Positions 1 through 8,869 of a DNA stretch of 64,000 bases are shown here, piece by piece (within the stretch, counting starts at the first letter, position 1; each line of letters starts with the position of its first letter). Origin of the DNA: Caldisericia bacterium (GTDB taxonomy: Bacteria; Caldisericota; Caldisericia; JAAYUI01); contig JAGOOO010000003.1 of assembly GCA_017992475.1 (NCBI GenBank), positions 88,000-151,999 of the forward strand. Reading direction: 5' to 3'. The position numbers and the translations under genes are program-made. The notes under the pieces are model-generated. The model made no database searches, was not told the DNA's origin, and saw only the letters and a program-made list of their open reading frames with translations.

Positions 1-84
1 ATTGACGTGTGGACACTGACAGCCTATCCAGGCTGGGTGAGGGTTAATTATGAGGGCACGAGCGACAAGCCTTTTGGCAAGTAG
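1..84 (+). CDS. C-terminal end of an unidentified gene (partial)
   Basis: An open frame enters from the left edge and stops at a TAG at 82-84. It encodes 27 residues rich in aromatic and beta-forming residues (a WTLTAYPGWVRVNYEG-like stretch), which looks like the end of a folded protein and not a chance frame. It overlaps the start of the following lipoprotein gene by 35 bp. A longer overlap than usual is the main reason for doubt. The family is not recognisable from this fragment. Confidence 0.35.
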   Translation: MDVWTLTAYPGWVRVNYEGTSDKPFGK

Positions 85-565
85 CCTTCTTCTTGTTGCA
101 TTGCTTTCTGGTTGCGGTGGCAGTACCGTCAAGACCGAAAAACTTGAAGTAAAAAAGTCATACGAAATTATACCAAAAATTGCCGCCCATTATCCCGTTT
201 ATGATGGTGCATTTGAAAACGAAATCTATGGCAAAAGGATTGATGTCAAGACGGTTGCCGAAAAGGTTTTCGGAGTCGAGGTTTCCGGGCCACTGTTTGC
301 AGGTGGCGACCCAGCAGAGATTTTCGAATGGTATATGCAAAAAGCCAAGGATGATGGCTGGGGGAAATTTGAAGGCGGCACCAGCTATGTTCCCTACGAC
401 ACAGAAAAAGAATATGGCTTTCTGGCCATAAGCAAGGGTAGGCGCACGCTTAGCCTGGAGTTTAGAAGGAAGCCGGGCTGGGAATATACAAGAATCCAGT
501 ATCTTGGCATGGCATACCACAAGGATGGCGCCTGGCTCGATGACGGTCTTGAGTACCAAAAATAA
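50..565 (+). CDS. small secreted lipoprotein of unknown function
   Basis: This 171-residue protein has a typical lipoprotein signal: a basic N-terminus (RAR), a hydrophobic stretch, and the lipobox LLSGC with Cys22. It is therefore expected to be lipid-anchored on the outer face of the cytoplasmic membrane or in the outer membrane. The rest is about 145 residues of mixed alpha/beta character with many aromatic residues near the end (GWEYTRIQYLG). The start ATG is preceded by a GGTGAGGG ribosome-binding site. It overlaps the end of the upstream partial gene, so the two are probably cotranscribed. I recognise no family. Confidence 0.8.
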   Translation: MRARATSLLASSLLLVALLSGCGGSTVKTEKLEVKKSYEIIPKIAAHYPVYDGAFENEIYGKRIDVKTVAEKVFGVEVSGPLFAGGDPAEIFEWYMQKAKDDGWGKFEGGTSYVPYDTEKEYGFLAISKGRRTLSLEFRRKPGWEYTRIQYLGMAYHKDGAWLDDGLEYQK

Positions 566-670
566 ACAGAAAATTTAGCTTGCCTCCATTCATTTTGTCG
601 CTCCAATTTTTGAACCTTTAACAAGAAAGATTCGTATTTGTTTCAAATCCTAAGTTAGGGGTGCATAAAG

Positions 671-3600
671 ATGGTTGCGAGAAAGTTTATGTCCGTAATT
701 CTTGCAGGGGCCCTTCTTTTCGGGCTTCTCCCCATTGGCTCCGCACAGGCCGCATCGGTCACTGTTTCGGGAGTCATCTCGTCAGTTTCATGCTATTCTT
801 CGATACAGGTTTCGTCCCCATCGCTTGGCAAGGTCTTTGATGTTGCCATTGTTGGCTCGACGATCATCACCGTGAATGGCGCGGTATCGCCGTGTACCGA
901 TTTGCAACCGAACATGAGCGTTACTGTTGTTGGAGTTGACAACGGGGGTCGCATAATTGCGTCGAAGATAGCCGCACAGGGGGCAGGCTCTGTAAAAAAG
1001 ATAACTGCAACGGGGAAAATTGTTTCAACATATTGTCCGAATGCAATTGTTGTTGCGACCTCGTCCGGAAACATCCAATTTGATATTTCGAGGGCCATGA
1101 TAATGGGGCCGACAGGTTCGCTGTCCTGCGAAGACCTGGAAGTTGGAGACCCGGTGATTGTTAGCGGCGAACAGAGAGCAGATGGCAGCTACTATGCCAG
1201 CTATGTCAAAGTAAATACGGGCAGTGTTGGTTTTGTTGCCACAGGTAAAATAAGTTCGATCGATTGCTCTTCAGGCGAAATGGTGTTACAGGCGACGAGC
1301 CAGACAGTGAAAATCCTTATTGGCAGTGCAAGGTTTACGCTCAATGGAAAATCGGTTTCTTGCGATGAGCTAAAAGTCGGCGACTCAGCCCAAGTCAAAG
1401 GAACTGCGGACAAGGGTGTATACACTGCGCAGACCGTTGCTGTCACAAGGGAAACAGGCACATTCAATGTAACTGGCAAGATCGCCTCCATATCCTGCCC
1501 TTCAGTCATCTCCATCACTGTTTCTGGTGGAATGCTCACAATCAAGATAACACAAAACACCATCATAAAAAAAGGCGGTGTTGTTGTATCCTGTGGCGAT
1601 CTCCAGGTTGGTGATTCAGCCACGGTATCGGGCACTGTTGAAAATGGCGTCTATGTTGCAGACATAATCAATGCCACTTCGCAGGTCCAAACTTTCACAC
1701 TGTCTGGCACGATTGAAGCAACAAATTGCCCTTCTGAGATTACGCTGAAAACTTCTTCTGGCACGTTTACGATTGATGTATCGCAGGCCCAGATAAAGAT
1801 TGGTGGAGTCGTGAAGCAATGTTCTGACCTCAAACAGGGTGATATTGCATATGTTTCTGGCGTGATGCAAAACGGGAAAAAGATTGCCCAGACAGTAACA
1901 GTGACCAGCTCTGACCAGACTACGGTTTCGATTGAGGGAACGGTGTTCTCGAAAAACTGCCAGACAAAGATGGTCACGGTAAAAAAACAGAACGGAATTA
2001 TTGTACAGGTTGTCCTTCCGCAGTCATTCACAAGAAATGGCAATGCGGCCACCTGCGATGACATAAAGATTGGTGACAATGCTTATATAGAAGGAACTCA
2101 GTCGGGTGCAACGATAGTTGCAACCAAGGCTGAGTTTGCAGGAGAAACTGGTGGTGGAGAAACCAAGACTGTCAGTGGCAAGATAATCACCATTGATTGC
2201 CAGGCACTTCTGATGGTCCTTGAGACTGAATCTGGTACTATACAGGTCAGATTTACACCGCTAACAAAATTCTTCAGAAACAACATATCTGCAGAGTGTT
2301 CCGAATTGGTGCCGGGTGACACAGCAAGTGTTACTGGCATCGAATCGCAGGGCATTCTTGTTGCAGAGACTGTCTATGCTATTGGCGAGGGTGGAGCAAT
2401 CGCGCAATTTGAAGGCAAGATAACATCGGTTGATTGCGTACTAATGAAGATGACCATCAAATACAACGGCCTTGATATTTTGGTCATGCTCCAGGGCGCA
2501 ACAATAAAAAAAGATGGTGCAACCATAAACTGTGTCGACCTCAAGATTGGCGATACTGTTATTGTGTGGGGCAGCATTGTTCCAAACGAGGCAAAGGTCA
2601 TCGCAGTAAAGGTTGAGGTTGTGACCTCGGGCGGTGGCGGTGATTGCAATGGGCCGTTTACCTATACCGGCAAAATTGAAATGGTCAATTGCCTTGGACA
2701 ACCGCAAACAATAATCCTGGTTGTTGGTAACACAAAAAAGATCATTTTTATAACTTCTTCAACAAAAATAACAATCGATGGAAAAACCGCAACTTGCCAG
2801 CAGCTGAAAGCCGGCATGACTGTTACGGTCACAGGCAATTGCGTTCCAGACAAGGGCCTATACGCAACCGAGATAACCTCTGGCCAGAGCGAGTCAGAGC
2901 TCGGGACTGTCAGTGGAATACTTGGCGGGACCAGCTGCTATTACAAGAAGATTTCAGTCATGATTGATGGCGAGTATGACTACACCGTGTTCATGATTGA
3001 TGATCAGACCGAAATCATTGTTGATGGCGTGAAAACCACTTGCGCAGCACTCAGGTCCGGGATGAGAATTGTTGTCACCTACAAGGCAGTTGGCAACCCG
3101 CCAACCCTTGTTGCAGTCAAAATTGTGGCAACCACGCCAACAAATCCTCCTCCACCAACCCCACCACCGGGTGGCGGTTCTGGCGGTGGAAGTGGCGGCG
3201 GGGGTACTCCGCCAACACCGCCTGGTGGCGGTGGCTCCGGTGGAGGCACAACTCCAACCCCGGGTGACAACGAAGGTCAAGGTTTTGAGTCTGTTCTTAC
3301 AGTCACAAAGATTGATTGCGCAGGCAAGACAATTGAAGGTACTGACGAATACAATGCCGGAACCAAAATGACTGTCAAGTTGAGCGAAAATAGCACAATA
3401 AACTATAAGGACCAGCAGATAACCTGTGATAAGCTCAAGGTTGGCTATCTGATCAAGGTCAATGGAGTCAGGGGCAAGGGTACCAATGTAAATGCCACTA
3501 CTTGTGAAATTCTTCCGGTTTCACCTCTCCCAAACAAGATCAACGGTCGCATTGTCGAAGTCGATAAAGTAAAGGGCTGGGTGAAGCTGGAGCCGGTCAA

Positions 3601-4933
3601 GTCTGGCATCAGCACCATGTCGGTGAGCGGCGGTGTCAAGTCAGATGGTGACTACGTTCTCGTCTACATTGACCCAACCACGACTTTTGAGTACAGGGGC
3701 AGGAAACTCACCATCCAGGACCTCAGGCCTGGCGTAATGATGGAGATTTCGGGGCTTGTTGATCCGATCAATTCGGTGATGACAACCAATACGATAACGC
3801 TCTCGGCCAGGCAGGCAATTGATGTTACCCAAAAAGGTCGCGTTGCCGATGCCTTCTGCGACAAGAGCATGTTCTGGCTCATAACCGATGATCCGGAATC
3901 AAAGTATGTTCTCATTAAGCTTTCAACTGATACTGCAGTGACCCTTGAAGGCAGTAAAGCCACATGTGCTGATCTGGTGAAAGGCACAGAAGTGACAGTC
4001 ACTGGAAAATTGGACCCGTTTGATCTTTATGTTTCCGCGCAAAAGGTCGAGGCCCTTAAGCCCCAGATTGGTACAGCGACCATCGAGGGTGAAATGATGG
4101 CTCTGGATTCAACAAAACAGCAGCTCTGGATCAAGATTTCAGACGAGCAGGGCACGAGATTTGTTATGGTCAAATACAACACCGAAACCAAGTTCCTGGC
4201 TTTTGGGAAGGCCGGAACGGTGGCCGATCTTGTCTATGCGAGCGTACTCACGGTGACAGGCTCCTATGACCCGAGCAACCAGTTCATCTTCAATGCTGGA
4301 ACAGTGGAGTCGCTTGGAAAGTCCGAGGAAAACCTTTCTTCAACAGGCACCGTTGTCTTTGCCGATTGCGTCGGGAAGATAATCTTCATAAAGACCCAGA
4401 AGGGCGTTGAAAGGTTCGAGCTTGTCTCATCCACAAAGATAACAAGCGGTGACAAGCCGGCCTCCTGCGCAGACATCAAGGAAGGCCAGCAGGTAACGAT
4501 CACCTATGACCGCAAGGGAACAAAGGTTTTCACAACAAAACTCACGCTCCCGCCACCAAAGACAATCATCAAATTGACTGTCGGCCTTGGCGTCATATCG
4601 GTCAACGGCCAGAACGTTCTCATTGATGCACCACCTTACGTTAAGGGTGGAACAACAATGGTGCCAATCAGGGTCGTAACCGCATATTTTGGCGCATCGC
4701 TGACCTGGGGCCAGGCCGACAAAAGGCTCACACTCCAGAGGGGAAAGGACATCATCATCGTCTGGATCGGCAGGCAGGAAGCACTTGTCAACGGGAAATC
4801 AACCCCGCTGGCCCAGGCCCCGGAATACGGTGCAGCCGACAGGATGATGGTCCCGCTAAGGTTCTTCTCCGAGGTGTTTGGTGCCCAGGTGGAGTGGGAC
4901 CAGGCGAGCAAGACGATAACGATAACCCTCTAG
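671..4933 (+). CDS. secreted protein with 15 DUF5666-like repeats and a stalk domain
   Basis: This 1420-residue secreted protein has a signal peptide ending near residue 27 (GSAQA). About 15 copies of a 70-90-residue beta-rich unit follow. Each reads roughly as G-x-I-x(3)-C at the start, a strand pair, then S/T-C-x-x-L-x-x-G-D-x-V-x-V-x-G, which fits the DUF5666 family. Thirteen units carry one Cys in each of the two positions; units 12 and 14 lack both. A Pro/Gly-rich linker (about residues 820-870, PPTPP and GGGSGGG runs) separates units 10 and 11. The last 120 residues form a copper-amine-oxidase-N-like stalk domain (MVPIRVVTAYFGA and MVPLRFFSEVFGA motifs), thought to mediate surface attachment. 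The RBS AGGGGTG lies 7 nt before the ATG. It is likely a long extracellular fibre; ligand unknown. Confidence 0.85.
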   Translation: MVARKFMSVILAGALLFGLLPIGSAQAASVTVSGVISSVSCYSSIQVSSPSLGKVFDVAIVGSTIITVNGAVSPCTDLQPNMSVTVVGVDNGGRIIASKIAAQGAGSVKKITATGKIVSTYCPNAIVVATSSGNIQFDISRAMIMGPTGSLSCEDLEVGDPVIVSGEQRADGSYYASYVKVNTGSVGFVATGKISSIDCSSGEMVLQATSQTVKILIGSARFTLNGKSVSCDELKVGDSAQVKGTADKGVYTAQTVAVTRETGTFNVTGKIASISCPSVISITVSGGMLTIKITQNTIIKKGGVVVSCGDLQVGDSATVSGTVENGVYVADIINATSQVQTFTLSGTIEATNCPSEITLKTSSGTFTIDVSQAQIKIGGVVKQCSDLKQGDIAYVSGVMQNGKKIAQTVTVTSSDQTTVSIEGTVFSKNCQTKMVTVKKQNGIIVQVVLPQSFTRNGNAATCDDIKIGDNAYIEGTQSGATIVATKAEFAGETGGGETKTVSGKIITIDCQALLMVLETESGTIQVRFTPLTKFFRNNISAECSELVPGDTASVTGIESQGILVAETVYAIGEGGAIAQFEGKITSVDCVLMKMTIKYNGLDILVMLQGATIKKDGATINCVDLKIGDTVIVWGSIVPNEAKVIAVKVEVVTSGGGGDCNGPFTYTGKIEMVNCLGQPQTIILVVGNTKKIIFITSSTKITIDGKTATCQQLKAGMTVTVTGNCVPDKGLYATEITSGQSESELGTVSGILGGTSCYYKKISVMIDGEYDYTVFMIDDQTEIIVDGVKTTCAALRSGMRIVVTYKAVGNPPTLVAVKIVATTPTNPPPPTPPPGGGSGGGSGGGGTPPTPPGGGGSGGGTTPTPGDNEGQGFESVLTVTKIDCAGKTIEGTDEYNAGTKMTVKLSENSTINYKDQQITCDKLKVGYLIKVNGVRGKGTNVNATTCEILPVSPLPNKINGRIVEVDKVKGWVKLEPVKSGISTMSVSGGVKSDGDYVLVYIDPTTTFEYRGRKLTIQDLRPGVMMEISGLVDPINSVMTTNTITLSARQAIDVTQKGRVADAFCDKSMFWLITDDPESKYVLIKLSTDTAVTLEGSKATCADLVKGTEVTVTGKLDPFDLYVSAQKVEALKPQIGTATIEGEMMALDSTKQQLWIKISDEQGTRFVMVKYNTETKFLAFGKAGTVADLVYASVLTVTGSYDPSNQFIFNAGTVESLGKSEENLSSTGTVVFADCVGKIIFIKTQKGVERFELVSSTKITSGDKPASCADIKEGQQVTITYDRKGTKVFTTKLTLPPPKTIIKLTVGLGVISVNGQNVLIDAPPYVKGGTTMVPIRVVTAYFGASLTWGQADKRLTLQRGKDIIIVWIGRQEALVNGKSTPLAQAPEYGAADRMMVPLRFFSEVFGAQVEWDQASKTITITL

Positions 4934-4955
4934 GAAATTTGCGTCTGGAATATTC

Positions 4956-4985
4956 AAAAAGGAGGGGGAAACCCCTCCTTTTTTG
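4956..4985. terminator. bidirectional intrinsic terminator
   Basis: An AAAAAGGAGGGG stem, a GAAA loop and CCCCTCCTTTTTT form a strong hairpin with T runs on both sides. It lies between two convergent genes and can serve both. Confidence 0.9.
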
Positions 4986-5011
4986 TTTGTGGCGGCCACA
5001 AAAAGACCCTC

Positions 5012-5722
5012 TCAGCTTTGTTTTTGCTGTTTTCTTGCCTTCAAGGCCGCAATTATCTGGCCCATTTTTTCCTTGTCCATGGTTGTCATCTGCTCGAAAT
5101 GGTCTCTTGTTTCCTGCGATATTGCAAGTGTTTTTCCGAATTCCCTGCCGGCGTCCCTCATGAGTGCATAAACATCGGGGAATGTTGTTTCATCGTTGTC
5201 TTTGGCCATTCCGTCTGCAAAGGGAACAAGAAAATCCTGGGCATAGGAGCTGCCAAAAATCTGCTTCATTGTGGCCTTTAGCCCGTCGAAGTTTGACTTT
5301 TCCGGGAGCCCGCAGGGTGAGATCAGGACAAATTTTATCTTTTCAAGCCAGGTCTTTGAGTCCTTTGGGGTGGATGAGGTCGATTTGTGGAAAGTCTCCA
5401 GATAAAGGGGCAACTGCCTGTCCAGGTAGTCTTTCACTTTTCCGGGAACGGTAAAGAAATAAAGCGGTACGGAGAGCACAACGAGATCGGCATTTCTGTG
5501 GTCCTCGACGATTTTTGCCATGCCATCGTTTTGGGCGCATTTCCCGGGTGTTGCAGTCCAGCAGCTTTTGCATCCGGTGCAATGCCCGATTTCATAGTCG
5601 TTTAGCATGATTTCCTGGACCTGATGACCCACATCCTCCAGCCCCCTGGCAAAATTTGAACCAAGCCTGTACGAGGCGGAATTTTTCCCTCTTGGACTGC
5701 CATAGACAACTACTGCCTTCAT
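5012..5722 (-). CDS. iron-sulfur flavoprotein / NADPH-dependent FMN reductase family
   Basis: This 236-residue protein has a flavodoxin-like fold. The N-terminal strand and phosphate loop MKAVVVYGSPRGKNSAS binds FMN. A cysteine cluster follows at about residues 48-62 (HCTGCKSCW...KC, spacing CX2CX2CX7C), which agrees with the compact [4Fe-4S] motif of archaeal and anaerobic bacterial iron-sulfur flavoproteins. The VLSVPLYFFTVPG segment is the usual second flavin-binding loop. Proteins of this family are cytoplasmic electron carriers often linked to oxidative-stress protection in anaerobes. A good RBS (AAGGAGG) precedes the ATG. It is transcribed alone and shares its terminator with the convergent gene to the left. 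Confidence 0.85.
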   Translation of the reverse strand: MKAVVVYGSPRGKNSASYRLGSNFARGLEDVGHQVQEIMLNDYEIGHCTGCKSCWTATPGKCAQNDGMAKIVEDHRNADLVVLSVPLYFFTVPGKVKDYLDRQLPLYLETFHKSTSSTPKDSKTWLEKIKFVLISPCGLPEKSNFDGLKATMKQIFGSSYAQDFLVPFADGMAKDNDETTFPDVYALMRDAGREFGKTLAISQETRDHFEQMTTMDKEKMGQIIAALKARKQQKQS

Positions 5723-5908
5723 TTTGCCTCCTTGTTTGTAGTTGCTCTAGCATAAATTTTTGTGCTTATCAAGTTCTGGCTTTGAACCAGCAATTGACAG
5801 ACATTTGCATTGCTTTTCTACGAAACGCTGCCATCAAGGTGCAAATAATCCCAACTTGCGCCCAACTGGTACTTAATAGTAGACTCATCAAAGAGGAGGA
5901 GGTTGGGA

Positions 5909-7420
5909 ATGAAGAAATGCTTTTCCTTGTTTTTATTGATGTCATTGCTCATCTTTCCACTGGCAACCGGCACATCAAAAACATCGGACTTTGGTGTTGC
6001 AACCAGAAGCCGGGGGAAACTGGATTTCAAATCAAGGAGCCCTTATGTTTTGTTCACTTGCCAGAGGGAAGGATTTTTTGAGGTAAGGTCGTTGCAAACA
6101 GGGAAAAGTGTTTTTTGCCATGGCTGGGTTGATTACAGCCATGGGCCCTTTCTCGAAGATGGAAAAATAACTTTTTATGATCCAGACAAGGGTGCCAAAA
6201 GCAATATGCGCATGGATTTTGACGGAAACGTGGAGTATTTTGACCCCACAATCAACCAGACCAATCCACCAACCAGACACAAGATTGTCCAGAACGCCGA
6301 CAAATCCTATACTCTTAGAGTTTTATCTGTAGATGGCGATAAAGAAATCTGGACAATGACTACAAAATCGGGAGAGAAAATTGAATACAAAGATGGCTGG
6401 TTTTTGTATTCTGGCTCAGGGTTTATGAAGGTGCTCAACCCGATTACCGGGGAGATTGCCCTTGCTCTGGAGGGCAAGACTGTCCAGTTTGCAGGACAAA
6501 ACGATGATTTTGGTGTTTTCTATGTTTTTGATGGCCCAAAGGATTTCGTTTGCCAGATTCTGGACTGGAAAACCCTGAAATTGCTGGTAAAAACAAAAAT
6601 CCCCTCGGCTGTGACTCCAATATTTGGAAATGGCGAAGTTATTTTCGTTTGTAGAATAGACAGGCGGTTACCTGATGCCATAAAAATAGAGTCAAACTGG
6701 GGCTGGACAAGATACACCAGAGAAAAGGGCATTGAAAATTTCTCTTTTTCAGTCGAGGGTGTGTTTGAACCGGCAACAAATGAAGTGATTGATGCAAAAG
6801 GTTATCTCTTGTCATTTGCCACAATTGATCCGCAGAAGCTTGTGGTCGTTGATGCAAGAATCGGAAAGGCCGTTTTTGAGAGGCCGTTTTACCCGGAAAT
6901 TGCCAATTTTTTTGGCGATGTTCTTTACTACCAGTCCTGGTTTGATTGTGGCGCAGTGGATACGGCCACCTGGAGAACGCTCTGGAGATTTGGTTTTGGC
7001 GGGGAAGCCGGAGAGTACGATGGCTACAAGTACTATGTCCAGAACATGGTTTTTGGGGAAAAAGATGAGGGGCCACTTCTCCGGTTTGAAGTTATCGATC
7101 TGAAAACCGGACTCCTGGAGCCTTATGAATATCTGGTTCCATACAACTGGTCGGAGATTGTTTTTACAAAGCACGGAATCGTCACCTTGCCAACTGAACA
7201 GAGCTTTTCAAGGGGTACCAGGCCAGGCTTTGCGCTTTTTGCCCCTGGCCTTGCCGAACCCATTTATTCATTGCACAAGAATTTGGGCGGATGGGTAAAG
7301 CACTATGAAATAACTGACAATGGAGAATTTTTGTTGTTGGAGGTGGTGACCCCATCAACAGGCGAGACTCGCAGATACAAGCTTGCTATTGCAGATGGTT
7401 CCCTTGAATTTTTGAAGTGA
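5909..7420 (+). CDS. secreted beta-propeller protein of unknown function
   Basis: The protein has 503 residues. I place the start at the ATG at 5909 because an AGGAGGAGG ribosome-binding site ends 6 nt upstream; an in-frame TTG at 5903 would be too close to it. A signal peptide (MKKCFSLFLLMSLLIFPLATG) implies export. The body consists of repeated four-strand units with phrases such as LLVVDARIGKAVF, VIDLKTGLLEPY and IADGSLEFLK, in which an aspartate-x-(K/R)-(T/I)-G turn is followed by hydrophobic strands. This is typical of PQQ/WD-like propeller blades. There is no C-terminal anchoring domain. No catalytic motif is visible. Confidence 0.75.
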   Translation: MKKCFSLFLLMSLLIFPLATGTSKTSDFGVATRSRGKLDFKSRSPYVLFTCQREGFFEVRSLQTGKSVFCHGWVDYSHGPFLEDGKITFYDPDKGAKSNMRMDFDGNVEYFDPTINQTNPPTRHKIVQNADKSYTLRVLSVDGDKEIWTMTTKSGEKIEYKDGWFLYSGSGFMKVLNPITGEIALALEGKTVQFAGQNDDFGVFYVFDGPKDFVCQILDWKTLKLLVKTKIPSAVTPIFGNGEVIFVCRIDRRLPDAIKIESNWGWTRYTREKGIENFSFSVEGVFEPATNEVIDAKGYLLSFATIDPQKLVVVDARIGKAVFERPFYPEIANFFGDVLYYQSWFDCGAVDTATWRTLWRFGFGGEAGEYDGYKYYVQNMVFGEKDEGPLLRFEVIDLKTGLLEPYEYLVPYNWSEIVFTKHGIVTLPTEQSFSRGTRPGFALFAPGLAEPIYSLHKNLGGWVKHYEITDNGEFLLLEVVTPSTGETRRYKLAIADGSLEFLK

Positions 7421-7462
7421 TCGAAGCTTAAGGGTTTATGGAACTAATTGTTTTTGGGTTTG

Positions 7463-8821
7463 TCATTTTTCTTCCAGATATTCATACACTCTGTGGTGCA
7501 GCGTCACCTGTGCCCGGTTCCTGAAAGCTTCGGCAACACCAAACGACCAGACAGAGTTTTTTGAGTATAGCATGCAATTCTCGCCCTTGGCGTCAAAGAG
7601 TGCCGTCTCGACCTCCTCTGGCGTGTCTTCAAAATTTGTCCTTGAAAGGTAATGGATTTTGCTTGTGAAGTAGTCAAAAATTGTTGCTTTGTAGGCCAAA
7701 ACTTTGTGTTTTCCGAGAGATTCATAACTGACAATGAAAATTGCATTTTCTCCGCCGTTTTCATTGAAACTCGTACAAGTCAGCAATTTTGCATTTTTTG
7801 TCTGGCTGATGCCGTCATATGCGAAATATGCAGCTTTTTGGGGCACTTGCTGTTTCCCGCCAAAATAGGACACACAGCCGTTCACAAAAAACAGGCCACC
7901 GTCAAAAGGAAAGAGCATGTTTGCCAGGCCGGGGCGCACACCGTCATGTTTTATTGAGAATATGAACCTGGATTCCCTCTGGTCGAACAAAAACAATTTT
8001 TGGCCGTCATAGATTGAGATGATTCCCCTGTCTGGGTTTTTGGTGTTTCCGCAAATGAAGGATTTTTCGATGTCTCCCTTGGTCCCAAGCGGGATTTTCT
8101 TGTAAGGGGTTATTTTTTCTTTGAACACGGTGTAAAAAATCAGGTTTGTGCCGTCATAGCCAATAAGACCACTGGAACCATTTTTGTAATTTTCCGCAAA
8201 AATGGTTTTGGGTTCAAATGGGTATGATGCCAGCTCGCCGGTGTTGCTGTAATGGAAAACTTCCCCTCTTTTGTTTGTGCAGAGAATGATTGTCTTGTTG
8301 TCGTCAAATGGCAGGTACCGGCCAATTATTGTGTCTGCGTATGTCTCCACATAAAAAGCGTTCTCGAAATGCTTGTAGTAGTCAGAAAAAACCGTGTGGA
8401 CATTTTCAACCTTATAGAGAACAAGAGCATTGCTCGTGTCACTTTCAAAGATGGCCGCAATGTTGGTTGTGCTGGTGTCATGACTGCCTGGAATTGGGTC
8501 TTTCTTGATATTTATGCTTAGAAGTTTACCAGGCGACTCTATATTGGTCAGCGTTTCTTTGAGATTTTCCGTTAGAATGTACAGGCCGCAATCTGATTTG
8601 TCAAAGACAACCGGCAAATACCCCTTGCTCGTGTCTTTGGGGTCCTCGTACAGATAGCCGACGATTTCTCTGTCGGTGTTGCTTGCAACCAGCTTGAGTT
8701 TGGCGCGTCCCGGATCAAGAATTATCGCGGCCAAAACCAGCGAGCTGGTCACCAGAATTATTACCACCCAGTAAATCAAATTTTTGTTTATCCCTGCCCC
8801 TGTTTGCCCAGCTTCGCTCAT
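7463..8821 (-). CDS. membrane-anchored beta-propeller protein, member 1 of a three-paralog family
   Basis: This 452-residue protein has a short cytoplasmic N-terminus and one membrane helix at about residues 16-34 (LIYWVVIILVTSSLVLAAIIL), leaving a large extracytoplasmic domain. It shares several landmarks with the proteins at 44232-45638 and 54045-55445: a P-I/L-PG turn near residue 110, a YDGxxL strand, IPLG-x-T/K-x-x-I, and a further I/L-YDG strand. These are blades of a diverged propeller. The RBS CTGGAGG lies before the ATG. The gene follows the 1978-residue propeller gene by 48 nt on the same strand, so the two are probably one transcript. No function is known to me. Confidence 0.7.
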   Translation of the reverse strand: MSEAGQTGAGINKNLIYWVVIILVTSSLVLAAIILDPGRAKLKLVASNTDREIVGYLYEDPKDTSKGYLPVVFDKSDCGLYILTENLKETLTNIESPGKLLSINIKKDPIPGSHDTSTTNIAAIFESDTSNALVLYKVENVHTVFSDYYKHFENAFYVETYADTIIGRYLPFDDNKTIILCTNKRGEVFHYSNTGELASYPFEPKTIFAENYKNGSSGLIGYDGTNLIFYTVFKEKITPYKKIPLGTKGDIEKSFICGNTKNPDRGIISIYDGQKLFLFDQRESRFIFSIKHDGVRPGLANMLFPFDGGLFFVNGCVSYFGGKQQVPQKAAYFAYDGISQTKNAKLLTCTSFNENGGENAIFIVSYESLGKHKVLAYKATIFDYFTSKIHYLSRTNFEDTPEEVETALFDAKGENCMLYSKNSVWSFGVAEAFRNRAQVTLHHRVYEYLEEK

Positions 8822-8869
8822 TTTTTGCGCCTCCAGCTGTTTGTTGATCTATCCAAAACACCGTATATC

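Noticed and set aside
3040..3371. Several open frames in alternative frames over the Pro/Gly linker of the DUF5666 protein
   Set aside because: They arise from the repetitive GC-rich codons of the linker and have no start signals.
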